From positions 288,472,200-288,536,199 of the forward strand of contig CM040125.1 in assembly GCA_022559845.1 (NCBI GenBank): a stretch of DNA of 64,000 nt, given 5' to 3'. A program made the position numbers and the translations under genes. Shown here one piece after another: positions 1 through 10,673 of the stretch (its first letter is position 1; each line of letters opens with the position of its first letter). The DNA comes from Amorphophallus konjac. Taxonomy: Eukaryota > Streptophyta > Magnoliopsida > Alismatales > Araceae. Below the pieces are notes generated by a model that had not been told where the DNA came from, searched no databases, and saw only the letters and a program-made list of their open reading frames with translations.

Positions 1-300
1 CCGCTGGGAGTCATCCAACTGAGATAGTGCATTAATTAAGTCCATGACATTGAAGGATGGGGAAGGGTTCCCCGAAGTGTTGGAGGGCAAAGTATGAGAA
101 GAGGGCACAACCTCTTGAGGAGTGGTATCAACCACATGGATTTGAGGATGATGAGACTGAGGGTGAGGGTAATTTCCCTCATAATAGATGGAATCCTGGA
201 GAGGGGTCTCATATTGACCAAAGACATTTTCGTCCTCATCATCATAAGAATACCCATAGCCTGCCATGTTGATGATCTTACCTGAACGGAGTTTCATGTT
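1..300 (-). CDS. gag: gag N-terminus of Ty3/gypsy element, partial
   Basis: This open frame runs off the left window edge, giving 100 codons from an ATG at 298-300. The protein begins MKLRSGK, a basic start common in plant gypsy gag proteins, then has an acidic, Tyr-rich stretch (MAGYGYSYDDEDENVF) and a Pro/His/Ser-rich region. No retrotransposon-gag core or zinc knuckle is reached before the edge, so the assignment rests on the start motif, the upstream leader and the primer-binding site 1.3 kb upstream. A second in-frame Met at codon 11 (270) could also serve as start; I chose the upstream one because of the MKLRSGK motif. Role if active: capsid of the virus-like particle. Confidence 0.55.
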
Positions 301-569
301 TTTAAGAGGAGAGACAATTTTATAAAGGCACTAGCAAACAAACAACCACTCAATCCAAACAAGTCAAATCACCCAAGCAAGTGTATGCAACCAAGTTGAG
401 ATGAACGCAAGGTTTTAGTGTTCCGCTTGAGATTAGAGTAGGTTGAATTGTTGAATAGTTCACTTATGTTTGCAATGTGAAACCTAGTTGATCCAAGTGT
501 AACTTCCAGGTCAACTAGATTCTTTCTCTCTCCTCACCAACGATAGGTTCTCTAAACTCCGGGTACTTC

Positions 570-634
570 GAGGGTACAACCAGCCCGGCGTCCATGAGGG
601 AATCCACGGGTGCGGGGACTTATGGAGGTCTTGG
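570..634 (-). repeat. Conserved leader motif shared with other retroelements (copy A)
   Basis: In element sense this is a stretch of about 65 bp ending in GCCGGGCTGGTTGTACCC. Recognisable copies occur at 29480-29545 (Tat-like leader) and at 38925-38996 and 46709-46778 (two LTRs of the chromovirus), always on the sense strand of the host element. Function unknown. Confidence 0.6.
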
Positions 635-862
635 AAAAGGGATTTCCAGTCCAAAGAGATGGAATGCTCAATGGAGGGTCGTCCCGATTCTAAGAGAGGT
701 GTGTGGAATCCTAGTGTAGAGAGAGGAGATCTCTCAACCAAATGCAACAATATGCAAAGTAATATGATCAAATCAAAGCAATATAGGCAAGCAATATGAC
801 AACCAAACAAACTATCACAGACAGCAGCAGGAAGCAAGGTTCTGTAAAACGTAGGAAAGAGA

Positions 863-1231
863 CGACCTGGGGCAGGTCGCTATCAACCAAAGCAACGACA
901 GGGTCACTGTCGTGAATCACTGCGAGAGGCTATGAGCCAGCAGCGAGAAACAGAAACACGCCTCTGGTAGAGGCGCGAAATCTGAAAGGGACGCCTCTGC
1001 GTGAGGGCGTCAAATCTGAGGAAGCGCCTTGTGGTGAGGCGCTATGTAATAAAAGAACGCCCTGGGGCAGGGCGTGAATTCACAGGCAGCGTGATTAAAG
1101 CAGTAAGATGATATAAAGACGTCTTGATGGCAGACGTAACATAAAAATAGGACGCCCTGGATGAAGGCGTTAGTAAAATAAACACTCCCCTGTGAAGGGC
1201 GTTAAAACAAAAAGCGCCCTCATGGAAGGCG
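863..1231. repeat. Tandem array of short GC-rich palindromes (leader array)
   Basis: About ten imperfect hairpin units occur every 30-50 bp. Examples are ACGCCCTggggcAGGGCGT (1057-1075), GCGCCTTgtggtGAGGCGC (1024-1042), ACGACAGggtcaCTGTCGT (895-913) and CGCCTCTggtAGAGGCG (959-975). Arms are 6-7 bp and loops 3-6 nt, separated by AT-rich spacers. Related pairs built on GGGCACGC...GGGTGCC follow at about 1290-1395. The array lies between primer-binding site and gag. Confidence 0.75.
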
Positions 1232-1561
1232 TCAATTCAGAGAAATATGCAAACGCAAGCTGGCTGATCCCAGAGTGTGCAGTGTGCACAGTGGAGGGTG
1301 CCTGAGGGACACAAAGGAAAGGGTACCGAGGGTACAAAGGGGGAAAGGGCACGCATGGGTGCCAAAGGGGAAAGGGCACGCGAGGGTGCCAGTGGAGATG
1401 GTAATCAAAAAGAAAACAGTGGAAGTCCCACCGTGATCACCAATTTGTGGATGGGCATAAATCCCACACAATCACAAGAGAATAATGAAGTGAAAAAATA
1501 GGGAGAATAATGATGATTAATGCATAAATAAGGGGAGGAAAAGCTTGCACGTGGTGCAAAT

Positions 1562-1579
1562 ATGGAGATGTGATCGCCA
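1562..1579 (-). promoter_or_regulatory. Primer-binding site
   Basis: Minus-strand TGGCGATCACATCTCCAT begins with the obligatory TGG complementary to a tRNA CCA end. Its first ten bases equal those of the Tat-like site at 28509. I do not assign the tRNA. Confidence 0.55.
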
Positions 1580-2187
1580 GAGGGGTTACCTCAATAATAG
1601 TAAAAAGAGATCACGAATACCTGGTGAAGATTGGAACGCGGAATGATGTGAAGTTCCTTCCTCCTTCTTCAATCGGCCGACCAATGAGAAGGGTTCTCCT
1701 TTTGATTACCTTGCAAAAAAAGACAATGAAACAACAAAGCAAAAGATGGGGTTCAGCCAACGTGCAGTAGTATCAATCCAAATAAAACATGTGATGATGA
1801 AAAGAAATCAACATGCGCACCTTATTGTTTTGGTTTTAAAACCCCTAAAGAGGAATTAGGGAGAGAGGAGATATATGATAAAACTAGTGCAAAGTGAAAA
1901 GAAAAAAAATTGACGATGGAATTGATGCAGATGCAGAAGAAGAAAATAGTGGATGAAGACAAATCAACACAAACAAAAGCAAGCCCTGATGTCCCTGTCG
2001 ACAGTAAAGGGAACCAAGAAGACATGGTTGACCGGATGAAGAAGGAGCAGAGGAAGCCGAAATCCTTCAATCGAACATACAACAGAAAGGAAGCAGAGGA
2101 AGCCGTCAATCCTCTCAACCTCTTGAACGTTCTAATCTCTTCAACCTCTGAAAACGTCAACCTCTGCCTCGATCAACCAGATCATGA

Positions 2188-2194
2188 TTTTATA
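2188..2194 (-). promoter_or_regulatory. TATA box in LTR
   Basis: Minus-strand CCTATAAAATC context inside the LTR, suitably placed for the retroelement promoter. Inferred by motif only. Confidence 0.4.
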
Positions 2195-2339
2195 GGATTT
2201 CAGTGGAAGATAAGCTCGAGTTTGGTAAGATAAGGATAGGCAATGTCCAAAGAAGGCAGGACTCTACCTCCAATTCGAGCAAGGAGACTATTGGAGGCAG
2301 GACTCTATTCAGGAAAGAGGAGTTAAAGCAGGACACGAA

Positions 2340-2690
2340 AGGTGAAAACACGACCTTGCGAAGGGCGTCAAATCAAGAATTGACGACCTACATCAAGACG
2401 TTACCCAAAACACGACCTCTACCAAGGGCGTCACTTCTTGAGTTTAATTTTGGCAATAAAACTTACTTTATTTAAAAATTATGAGAACACGCCTACGATT
2501 GAGACGTTAATTTAAAACACGCCCTGAGGAAGGATGTTAACCAATAATTGAATTGATTTTGAATTTACTTTAAAACTGGATAATACCAGGAATTGACGCC
2601 CTGACATTTAGTCGTCCTTTCTTGAGAAAACGCCCTAGATAAGGTCGCTATTTAGATAACGCCCCTCTTCAGGTCGCGAATCACAAAAAT
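2340..2690. repeat. Second palindrome array (U3 part of LTR)
   Basis: About eight decayed units of the same design as the leader array, for example ACGACCTctaccaAGGGCGT and ACGCCCTgaggaAGGATGT, spaced about 40 bp. The half-sites (ACGCCCT, AGGTCGC) are the same words as in the leader array, so the two arrays belong to one family. Confidence 0.65.
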
Positions 2691-2824
2691 AATACAATAA
2701 CGCAACGAAAAACCCACAAAAAATAGAAAAACTTTATATTATGGGAATATTGAAGTTCACTTTGGGGCGTCATCATAGTGACATGAGATTTAATCAACAA
2801 AGTGTCATTTTTGGCGTGTCTACA

Positions 2825-3169
2825 CCATCGTCTTCACTCACACAGCCAGCCTGTTCATTCATCCTGCCGGAGTTTGGTGAGACCCCTACTGTCTAGTGCA
2901 GCAAGATCTTCTTTATCTCTGAACCCGCTCTGAAGGTCTATCGACCTCACCATATTGTAGTGTCAACCTCAGCAGCCTGTGCACTATGTTTTGTCGTTTC
3001 CATTTGAGCTATTCCTATTAGATCCGCTGTACATTGTGTCTAAGTGTCTCATTTGCTTTATAGGAGTGGTTTTTGTTTTTATCAGCCAAGAGTTTTAATT
3101 AGGCCAAAGTTTTTGGCAGGATCTATTCAACCCCCCTTCTAGATCTTGTTGCACCCCAAGGACCCAACA
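2825..3169 (+). repeat. 3' end of a copia (Sirevirus-type) LTR, fragment
   Basis: The end reads as a C-rich tract (ATTCAACCCCCCTTCTAG) followed by CCCAACA, the pattern also seen at the end of the Sirevirus-like LTR at 54450. No primer-binding site follows, so it is a 3' or solo LTR. The next five bases (GTGAC) match the sequence continuing in the other F copy, consistent with insertion into F. The 5' part is cut off by the Tat-like insertion. Confidence 0.6.
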
Positions 3170-3893
3170 GTGACAATATATTTGGGCTTCAAAGAAGCCA
3201 CTGGTGTGCGCCGTCTGACTAATCAGATGATTGTGAGCTTCGTGTCGGGACAAAAACCCGCCGTGTCGTAAAGGCCACGACGTTAATTACATCCCCTCGA
3301 AGAGGGAAAATCCCTTGATTAATCACCGGGAAAAGGGGCCCTACGGCCTAAAATTAATGTTGATGAAATGAGATAACAAAACCTCAAAACTACGATAAAA
3401 TACCCCCAGATTGGGGTGTGAATGTGTGAATCATATTGGTCGCTTATTGACCATTTCATGTTCGGACGAAAGTCCGTATTGAAATCGGGATGAAGACGGT
3501 GGTAAGTCCGTGCAAATGTCTGCCGAGTATACGGAAAGTTTGATAAGAGAGCGGGATCAGATCCCGGTGGAGACAGGTCGGGTTTATTGAGCTATTGGCC
3601 TGGGCAATGTTGGATTGTGGCCATATCGCGATGGTTCCCGAGATCCAAATCCGACTTAGTGAGGCGGCATTGATATTCCTTTCACACCAGGTCTCGGGGG
3701 AACGAGACTCTGAAACGGACGTTTGTATATATTTTTTGTTGTTGGTTATTTGATTCCCCCCTTTTTATGCATGGGTGCATTTTATTCACTTGTTATTACT
3801 ATTATTGTATTATATAATTTTTTGTTTGCCTATTGGATTTTTCTTTATTTACTTAAAAGCATGGGTATATTTTATTCATTTGTTAGTGTTGTT

Positions 3894-3918
3894 TATATAT
3901 ATATATATATATATATAT
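3894..3918. repeat. (TA)n microsatellite
   Basis: About 12 uninterrupted TA units within the T-rich tract of repeat F. Confidence 0.95.
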
Positions 3919-4373
3919 TGTTTAGTTTTTAATGGCTTTAAATGGTTTTTTGTTGTTCCCTTTTTGTTGTTATTATTTTTTCTGTTTCACTTCTCTTTTG
4001 TTTGTTTTGTTATTTTGGTGTTTTTCTTTTGTTTGTTTTTGATCTTTTATTTAGTTGCTCATTTGTGACATTGGCTGTTTGTTCATTCATCATTTCCTTT
4101 TGTTAATATTGTTTAGATGCTTTCTTTGCTTGTTTCCCATCTTTTGCTTAAGAAGGGAGTGTGTGAATCGGCCAAAGGAGGGAGGCGTGAGGGAATGAGG
4201 CTAGTGGTTGAATCGGCACCTATGGGAAGTAGAGATGAGGATGTGGATCGGCGCAGAGGTGAGAGGAGGTGAGGGTGAGAATAGGTGAATCAACGCATGT
4301 GTGAAGGGAGAGAGATAGGGAGAGGGGGTGAACCGGCGCATGGGTGAAGGGAGAGGGACAAGGAGAGGGGGTG

Positions 4374-4405
4374 GTGATCCGGCACGAGAAGGTGCGTCGG
4401 ATCAC
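4374..4405. repeat. Single palindrome unit of the F minisatellite
   Basis: GTGATCCGGC, an 11-12-nt loop, then CGGATCAC: the unit that is tandemly amplified in the other F copy at 23616-24270. Here only one clear unit is present, with degenerate GAATCGGC words around it. Confidence 0.6.
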
Positions 4406-4482
4406 TTCTCATTTGCATTTTTTTTTGAAGGGAGGTTGAATCGGCACTGGGGAAGTCGACTTGGGCAAGGGGCCAAGTCGAC

Positions 4483-4839
4483 TTCATAAATTAACTCAAG
4501 CCAATCCCGCATTTCTTTTGCAAATTTGCAAGTGGATACTCTTGAGTATTCTGTGGGGTGGATGGTGCACTGCATGATGTTCATGGCGCTCCAATTTGTT
4601 TTGGATTTCTTAATCTGGTCTTGTGTCTAGGTGTCATCTACTTCGGGTAAAGCAAAAGGACCTTTGCTTACAACACGCCACAACAAATGATCCTGGGCAC
4701 GTAGAAAAACTTCAATTCGATTCTTCCAATATAGATAGTTTGTTCCATCGAAAAAGGGAGGTTGATTGATGGCATGACCCTCAGCTATGTAGCTGCGAGG
4801 GACGTTCCTAGCAGATCTCCCTGGGTCGTTGGAACACAT
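4483..4839 (-). pseudogene. gag: copia gag fragment (UBN2/DUF4219-type)
   Basis: One minus-strand frame reads from about 4839 to 4483, where similarity ends at LELIYE. It carries the copia gag signature PPFFDGTNYLYWKNRIEVFL (about residues 27-46) and, after an in-frame TAG, the downstream gag words TEYSRVSTCKFAKEM and WLELIYE. The nominal Met at 4839 lies directly after the primer-binding site and leader. About 120 codons of a normally several-hundred-residue gag remain, with zinc knuckle and pol absent. It is non-functional because of the internal stop and the truncation against repeat F. Confidence 0.75.
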
Positions 4840-4852
4840 CTCTCGGGAACCT

Positions 4853-4864
4853 GCTCTGATACCA
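4853..4864 (-). promoter_or_regulatory. Primer-binding site (initiator tRNA-Met type)
   Basis: Minus-strand TGGTATCAGAGC, the standard complement of the plant initiator tRNA-Met 3' end, two bases after the LTR end. Confidence 0.85.
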
Positions 4865-5613
4865 ACTGTTAGACGGTATGAGAAGATCTAGAGGGGGGTG
4901 AATAGATCCTACACTCACTTTTTGACTATTATTAAAATCAGTAAGGCAAGAAGACCGGATCAAGCGCAACACTAGGCTAAACAACTAAAACGTTAGCAAT
5001 GGAAATATGTTGAAATGCTCTTGATTACTTGAAGCGCCTGTGAAGAAGGAGTAGAGGGAATGAGTATCAAAAAACAAACTACAACACAGTGATTTTAAGG
5101 TGGTTCGGTTACTATCAAGCACACCTATGTCCACCCTTTACCAACTTGGTGAGGCTTCCACTCTTTGGCCAAAAGAGAGAGACACATACACACATGCTGG
5201 TTGCCCAGCTAACACACACGAAGACAAGGTCTTCACACACACAAGGGAAGAAGTCCCACGGGGAAGATCCACCCCCCCACATACACAAGAAAAGGAAACG
5301 CACTGCTATAAATGCAGCAAAACACGGGGACAGATCCCTAGTCACACACTCTTGGGAAGTTCAAACAAAATGGTGAAAGCAAGAACATAAAACACAAGCA
5401 CACGCCTTCGACGGATTGGGAACAAGCAGTTCAGGCTGAGGCTTTTGGATGGATGGCTGGATGCACTCTTTTCTTCTCTACCTCCCAATTCTTTCTCTGG
5501 AAGCTTAGGGCATAATCTCTCTTTATTTTTCTTCTCTCAGTTTCCTACATTCAAGGCTCTTTCAGGCTCACCAATAGCAACACCAGCAGCAACATGTGAA
5601 GAGTGGTGTCTAA

Positions 5614-5622
5614 TTTATAGGC
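5614..5622 (-). promoter_or_regulatory. TATA box in copia LTR
   Basis: Minus-strand GCCTATAAATTAG in the middle of the LTR, the expected position for the U3/R boundary. Confidence 0.45.
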
Positions 5623-5959
5623 TTCAAGAGGTAGAAACTTTCCCTCCAAGTTTGGCAATTTTGAATGATAAACAATGGTGGCTTGATCAAGGTGCCTACA
5701 GCATCTTAATTTGTATTTCCAGAGAGGACGTCCTTTTGTTCAGGTAAATCTTCTTTTCAGATACCAACCTTGTTGATGGCTGCTGCGCTGACAGATATTT
5801 GTAGTAAAGGTTTGCTATGGAAACTAATGATGACAGGGACATTTGTGTGTCCTAGGTATCTCCTCCATCCCTCAAAATCCATGTTTTTAGAGGATTGCGC
5901 CAATACTTTTTGCCCTCCGTACGATTTTCAAAAACCACAGAGTTGCCTTGATTCTTTCA

Positions 5960-6550
5960 GATGAGCCTTGAGTGCATCGACGCAACTTTCCCAATGCATC
6001 GATGCAGCTGTTGAAAGTGGCCTTTCAGACGGCTTCTGGAAGAACCCTTGCATCGACGTCCTGAGAGCACAGAGTCGATGTAGTTGACTGAGCTGCTCCC
6101 AGACAGAACCTAGAGAATGAAGAGTCGACTCCTAGGGTCGACACTTCAGTGAAGTGCTTGACGAAGGGCGTGTTGACGTTGACGCAGTGAGGGAGGCGGC
6201 GTTGACGTAGCTAAGAGCTTTTCACCATTTATAGAGAGCTGGCGTTGACGGCGTCGATGTAGTGAAGAGGTGCATTGATGCAGCCTATATGAATTTGCTC
6301 ATTTTAGCTTCGCAAGCCATTTTTCACCCTTGTATATCTATTTGTCATCGCTAATGCCTATTTGTCAGCCATATAGACCTATTTGTCACCCTTATCAGCT
6401 GGTTAGCCGTCGCCACTGGCCTTAGCATTTCAGCCTTGATTGCATCGAAGCAGTGAGCCAGTAGCGTCGACGCAGCCTCAGACCCGTTAGAGATTTTCTT
6501 TTCTCTTGTGAACAAAATGTGTTGAGGCATCCTTTGGTAGGGTCGATGCA
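5960..6550. repeat. GTCGAC/CATCGATGCA-type repeats in LTR U3
   Basis: Repeated words such as GCATCGACGCAA, GCATCGATGCAG, GTCGACTCCTAGGGTCGAC and GCGTTGACG(C/T)AG. Several are self-complementary. The same GTCGACGCA word recurs in otherwise unrelated DNA at 8930-9050 and 23460-23560. Confidence 0.55.
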
Positions 6551-6670
6551 ACCTTTAAGCTTTGTTAGTCTTCTTCATACCTGGCCAATTGAAAGGTGTT
6601 TAATGAGATTCTAAGTTAGTTTGGCCAACGACTTATATTAAGACATCATCAAAACAACATTTATCCAACA

Positions 6671-8150
6671 ATGGGGTAAACAAAAATTCTATGCTTAAAG
6701 AGAAATCTTGGAGTCCAGCCCATGTAATAGATGTTGTGAACATGAAGGAGACAGAATATGAAGCCGGTTTAAGGACTCAGGAAGAGAAAGGTAGACACCA
6801 AAGATTTTTTGTTTGGAATAAATAGGTATTCACATTTGAAATTGTCAACTATTTGTTTGCAAAGCTGTGCACAAGTATGCCAAATCTTGAATTGCTGTGT
6901 TGCATGGTTTTGACTTATACAGATATTTAAATGTTTCTCCTTAAAGAAGTTTCTTTTTGGGCTAGCTTAGATGTCAGTATTGATGGCTATGCAAGTTGAG
7001 CAATACACCAAGGTTTCTTTAAGGAGGCATTCCCCACGACATTGATGGCTCCATTGGTTGGATAATTATAGGTAAAATCATAAAACATAGCCTTTTATTA
7101 GTTTCAAGAAAGACTAAATGATAAGGACAATAAAATAAAAATGAACGGACCAATATTTGTCCAGGATATAGGCTTAGAAGTGGGTAAGTTACCCCTATGT
7201 ATAGTGAATATTTGTGAGCACGCAAGCACACATAGAGATCATGGTTGGATCAATCTACTTTGTTTAATATTACCTACTCAATTGAACCTACTAGTCCTTA
7301 GCATAGCTTGCTCTATACTAGTCCAAAGCAATGTTGCATGGTGTCATTCATTTTTCCATTTTCTTAAACATGTGGCCCTATATGTCTAGCATAGAATCAT
7401 ATTTTTGCCATGAGTGGAGCGCCTCTCATACGAGAAAATTGTCATGTTGGTAATAAATATTTATGATTAATGTTTCTAAATGTTTTTTTATTCTTTTTAT
7501 TAGCATTCCTTAAACAATCATACTTTTGTCATAAAAATAAAGCATACAAAGGGACTATGTTTTTTTTTTTTATTATTTTTTCCATTTTCTTTTTCTTTTT
7601 CTTCTCATGTATTCTGATTTTCTCATTCTAGTACCATATTCTTTTGCATATTCTACCTCATTTTATTTCTCTAGCTCTCCATTTGTGCTTATAGTTGTTG
7701 CTTTTGTTGCATGATAGATAGTTTTATCAACCACAAGGTCTTTGAAATGCATTGCTAGAGGAATGCAAGTGCTATGGCCGCATGCCAAACCATCTAGCCA
7801 ATTGACTTCCCTTACTATTTGTCCACTAGCAAGAAAATGTTTGTTCTCAAAGAGCACCAAGGGGAAATTATTTTTTATATTTTAATTACAGAGTGAAAAA
7901 TTGAGCCCCCACGATCTTAGTTGTATTTCAAAGCCATAGATGCTATATGTATTGTGCAATTGGGATATTTCCATGATTTTATTTTATAATATAGCTATGT
8001 TAAGATATTGCTTTTATCAATGAATATCATGTCCTATTTATGTTTCTGTTAAAAGGTGGACAAATTGATGCATGCATGTGTAATGTATAATGATGGGTGT
8101 CTGTGTATGTCAATGAATTACGAAGAACTAGATATGTGTACTGATTACAT
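6671..8150. other. AT-rich stretch without recognisable gene
   Basis: I see no coding sequence, known element core or tandem array here, apart from poly-T/TTTTC runs around 7560-7610. It may be the interior of the CACTA relic whose right end lies at 8625, but no left terminus is visible. Confidence 0.4.
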
Positions 8151-8625
8151 GTTAGGAATGTTGACCTTAATTTTTGCATTTTAGTATTGTTATTTTGGTG
8201 CAATATTTAGAAACAGGAGCCCCTACACATTAGCCATTTGGGGCACTTTGGGAAATAAAATGCCCCTAAAACATATTGTTTCAAGTGATTATTTTAGGGT
8301 GATTTTTAGAAGACTATCCTTAAAAATAGCTTATTTGGGACAGTTTGAATAAGAAATTCCCTCTAAAATATGCTTATTAGAGGTATTTGGTTAGCAAAAT
8401 TGTCCCAATTAGAATATTTAAGGGTAATTTTTTAGTGCCTCTAATGACAACATTATGGGTGTTTTTCAAAAAGTGATCCAAAAATCTTTAGGGATCGATG
8501 CAATAGGGGCACATTTTAAACTGCCCCTCAAACTCATCAAACTGCCCCTAAAGATTTTTAGGGCAATTATCACTATTTTTTGGTGCAGTTTTAAAATGCC
8601 CCTAAAAGTCTATTTTCTTGTAGTG
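8150..8625 (+). mobile_element. Right terminus of a CACTA (En/Spm) transposon
   Basis: The sequence ends in TTTTCTTGTAGTG (8613-8625), the inverse complement of the canonical CACTACAAGAAAA terminal motif. Inside it lie several copies of the sub-terminal word TGCCCCTAAAA in direct orientation, and related decayed forms, as expected for transposase-binding sub-terminal repeats of this superfamily. No transposase ORF is adjacent and no left end was found upstream, so it is either a broken or a non-autonomous copy. Confidence 0.7.
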
Positions 8626-9500
8626 CACTTTGAATCAGCGTAGCCAGCTCATTCCGATGCTGAAGCGACACCGGATCGTTTCATCTATCACGCTTAACGG
8701 CGCTGACTTGAGTATCTCTGGTATATTGCCTTTCACCGTTGGGTAGAAACATATCATTCCTTTTTCTAAAATGTATCATTGGGGGTGCAACGTGAGTTTA
8801 AAATCTGGGGGTTCAAATCGTCCTTCCTGGACGCAAGCTTTGAGTTATCCCGACGTGACTAGTTGTGGACACTTTAAATTCACCATCAAGAGCGTCAAGC
8901 AAATCTGAGCCAAACAAGGGCGATGAAGAAGATGTGCGTCGACGTGCCTCACAAAGCTGAGTCGACGCACCCCACACGTCGTGTCGACGAATGTGTGAAG
9001 CCATGGGCTACCTACCAAAGCAATAAGTAGGGTGCGTCGACGCAACCCCTGACTGCTTTGCCACACGCCGATGCACACAAAAGAAATGAAAAATAGAAGA
9101 AAAAGAAAGTGAAACAAGCGATCCGACGGCTTCCCCCCTCTTGAACAGGCGGGGCCTCAAGAAAGGCGTTGATCCGACGGCTCATCCCCTCCCCATTGAA
9201 CCAGCGGTAGAAGGAAAAGAACACACAACAAAAGAAAGAAGAAAGGAGGTGATCCGGCGGCTCCTCCTCTCCCCCTTGAACCGGCGGGGCTCCAGGTGCC
9301 CTGATCCAGCGACAGAAGAAGGAAAACAAAAAAAAAACAACAAAAAGGGGGAAGGAAGTCATCCAACGGTAGGGTCACCCCCTTATCCGGTGATAGCCCC
9401 CCCCCCATCCGACGGCCATGGTAAGGCATTTAATGCCCATCCGGTGATCCTTCGGACGCCCCCCGTCTAGTAGGCCATCTACCTCCTTATCCGATAGACG
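8626..9500. repeat. Region of GTCGACGCA and GATCCGGCGG repeats
   Basis: At 8930-9050 there are several GTGCGTCGACG / GTCGACGCACC words; at 9118-9420 there are about six direct units of GATCCGACGGCT or GATCCGGCGGCTCC with C-rich spacers. The second type resembles the F minisatellite core. Overlapping ORFs here arise from the purine/pyrimidine bias. Confidence 0.5.
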
Positions 9501-10663
9501 TTCATCGGTAGACCGTCGAGAGGACTCGCCCAGTCGCCTCAAGCTCCCAACAATGACAAGTGTTGAGAGCCGTCATAGAGCAGTTGGCCCCTACGAACGG
9601 CGGCATGTCGCCTTCAGTCGAGCCAGCAAATCCGAAGAAGACAAGCTCGCAAGCCTTTGCCCCCCTATGTGCAGGCCTGTAGGGCATCGAAGAGAGAGAA
9701 AGGGAAGAGTAAGAAGAAGAAGAGGGGGTTGAGGGGAGTTCCAATGTCTACACGTCCATCCCTATAAAAGGGACGTAGGGCCTAGGAAAAGAGGGGGCTG
9801 GTGGTTGGAGAGTTCGAAGGGGCTAAAAAAAAGTAGAAGAAAAAAGAAAGAGCAAAGGGCCATTTTTGCACCTGCATCTACATGGTGAAGAGAGAAGAAG
9901 AGTGAGGGGGAGCTGAGGAAGAGAGGTGAGGCCAAGGGGGGAGAGGAGCAGTGCTCTATCTTCCCCCCACCATTGTATTTCTTTGCTTTCTACTCTGTTT
10001 TCTCTTTTTTTACTACAATATACATCTCCCCTACACCTGCTACTCCTACAGTGAATAAAAGTTTTAGTTGTGGCAAATGTTATGGCCTTCATCTTGTCCC
10101 TTCTTCTGGCATGAGCATGTCTCCCCATCCCCCTATTGCCCAGTTCTGGGAGCTTCTTTTTTTGTTATTTTCCTCCATAGATCTGCCGTTTTCCTTGTTT
10201 TATTATGCTTGGCATACCTGAGCCTTGCACGCTTAATGTGCATGGGCTTCTGGTGTCCCTAGCATAAACGCAAGGAGGAGCATCTCCAGGTAGAGGTTCA
10301 GGGCTTACTCAGTGCCATGGGTATGGCTCATGATCTAGATCTTCAAAGGCCGCTTCGCCTCCTCAGTTTTCCTAAATGCACCGACTCTAGTGTATTTCAG
10401 TTCGCCTTTGAGTCGTGGGAGATCAAAACGCTCCCTCCGCTAGTGGGACTTGTATTCCTCTTCCATGGATTGTCAAGTCCTACACAATAGCTTTCTCGCT
10501 CCAAGCTCCGCGAAGAAACTAGGTTTCAGGTTTGGCCCACCCGCTTCTCAGTTACGGATGCACCCGCTCTTGAGCACATCCATGCAAATCTGGGGCCGTG
10601 TCAGACTTCCGTGGATGGGCACCCGTATAACTCCCCACAACCCTTCGAGTCTAGGGGAGATGC
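9501..10663 (+). other. Unclassified segment with LTR-like promoter signals
   Basis: There is no recognisable coding sequence. CCTATAAAAGGG (TATAAAAG at 9763-9770) is followed by purine-rich and then pyrimidine-rich DNA, and AATAAA at about 10056, an arrangement like an LTR U3-R-U5. I could not find a second copy or a primer-binding site. The segment ends in a purine-rich run next to the solo LTR. Confidence 0.3.
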
Positions 10664-10668
10664 TGTAA

Positions 10669-10673
10669 CGACC
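10669..10673. repeat. Target-site duplication, left (CGACC)
   Basis: CGACC immediately precedes the LTR at 10674 and recurs at 17852-17856 after the second LTR. Confidence 0.85.

Larger units (their letters stand above)
1..2824 (-). mobile_element. Tat/Ogre-like Ty3/gypsy LTR retrotransposon, left-truncated by window edge
   Basis: On the minus strand the order is 5' LTR (about 1590-2824), primer-binding site (1562-1579), a long leader and the beginning of gag (300 down to 1); the rest lies outside the window. The LTR starts TGTAGACACGC, close to the TGTTGACACGC start of the Tat-like element at 26712, and both share a TGGCGATCAC primer-binding site, so I place them in one lineage. The right edge sits inside a copia-type LTR fragment, implying insertion there. 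The inner LTR boundary is approximate because no clear CA end is visible. Confidence 0.65.
1590..2824 (-). repeat. 5' LTR of the Tat-like element
   Basis: The LTR begins (minus) TGTAGACACGCC at 2824 and ends just upstream of the primer-binding site. It contains a TATA box and a second palindrome array near its 5' end. The 3' LTR is outside the window, so boundaries are inferred from terminal similarity to the LTR at 26712 and from the primer-binding site. Confidence 0.55.
3170..4480 (-). repeat. Unclassified LTR-like repeat F, minus copy
   Basis: The reverse complement of about 3170-3730 aligns by eye along its length with 24520-25090, for example the shared words TTTACGACACGG and GTGATTAATCAAG. 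The match continues in type through a T-rich tract (3730-4130, counterpart A-rich 24300-24517) and a region of GAATCGGC/GATCCGGC words (4140-4480, counterpart 23616-24270). It contains no coding sequence I recognise. It may be an LTR plus part of a leader. Confidence 0.6.
4483..6670 (-). mobile_element. Ty1/copia element relic (5' LTR, PBS and start of gag)
   Basis: Minus-strand order: LTR (4867-6670), primer-binding site (4853-4864), gag start (4839 downwards). Everything downstream of about 4483 is missing, replaced by repeat F. The LTR begins TGTTGGATAAATG with a GTTTTGATGATG motif like the Sirevirus-like LTR at 52045 and ends ...CCGTCTAACA. Confidence 0.75.
4867..6670 (-). repeat. 5' LTR of the copia relic
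   Basis: About 1.8 kb with TGTT...AACA termini. It holds a C-rich tract near its 3' end, a TATA box, and many GTCGA-centred words at about 5960-6550. The 3' LTR is not in the window. Confidence 0.7.

Noticed and set aside
863..1231. CRISPR-like array
   Set aside because: Units are short imperfect palindromes with unequal spacing in a plant retroelement leader; no constant direct repeat of CRISPR length and no cas genes.
5089..5747. ORFs of about 100 codons at 5089-5390 and 5445-5747
   Set aside because: They are antisense to the copia LTR and overlap each other in different frames without motifs.
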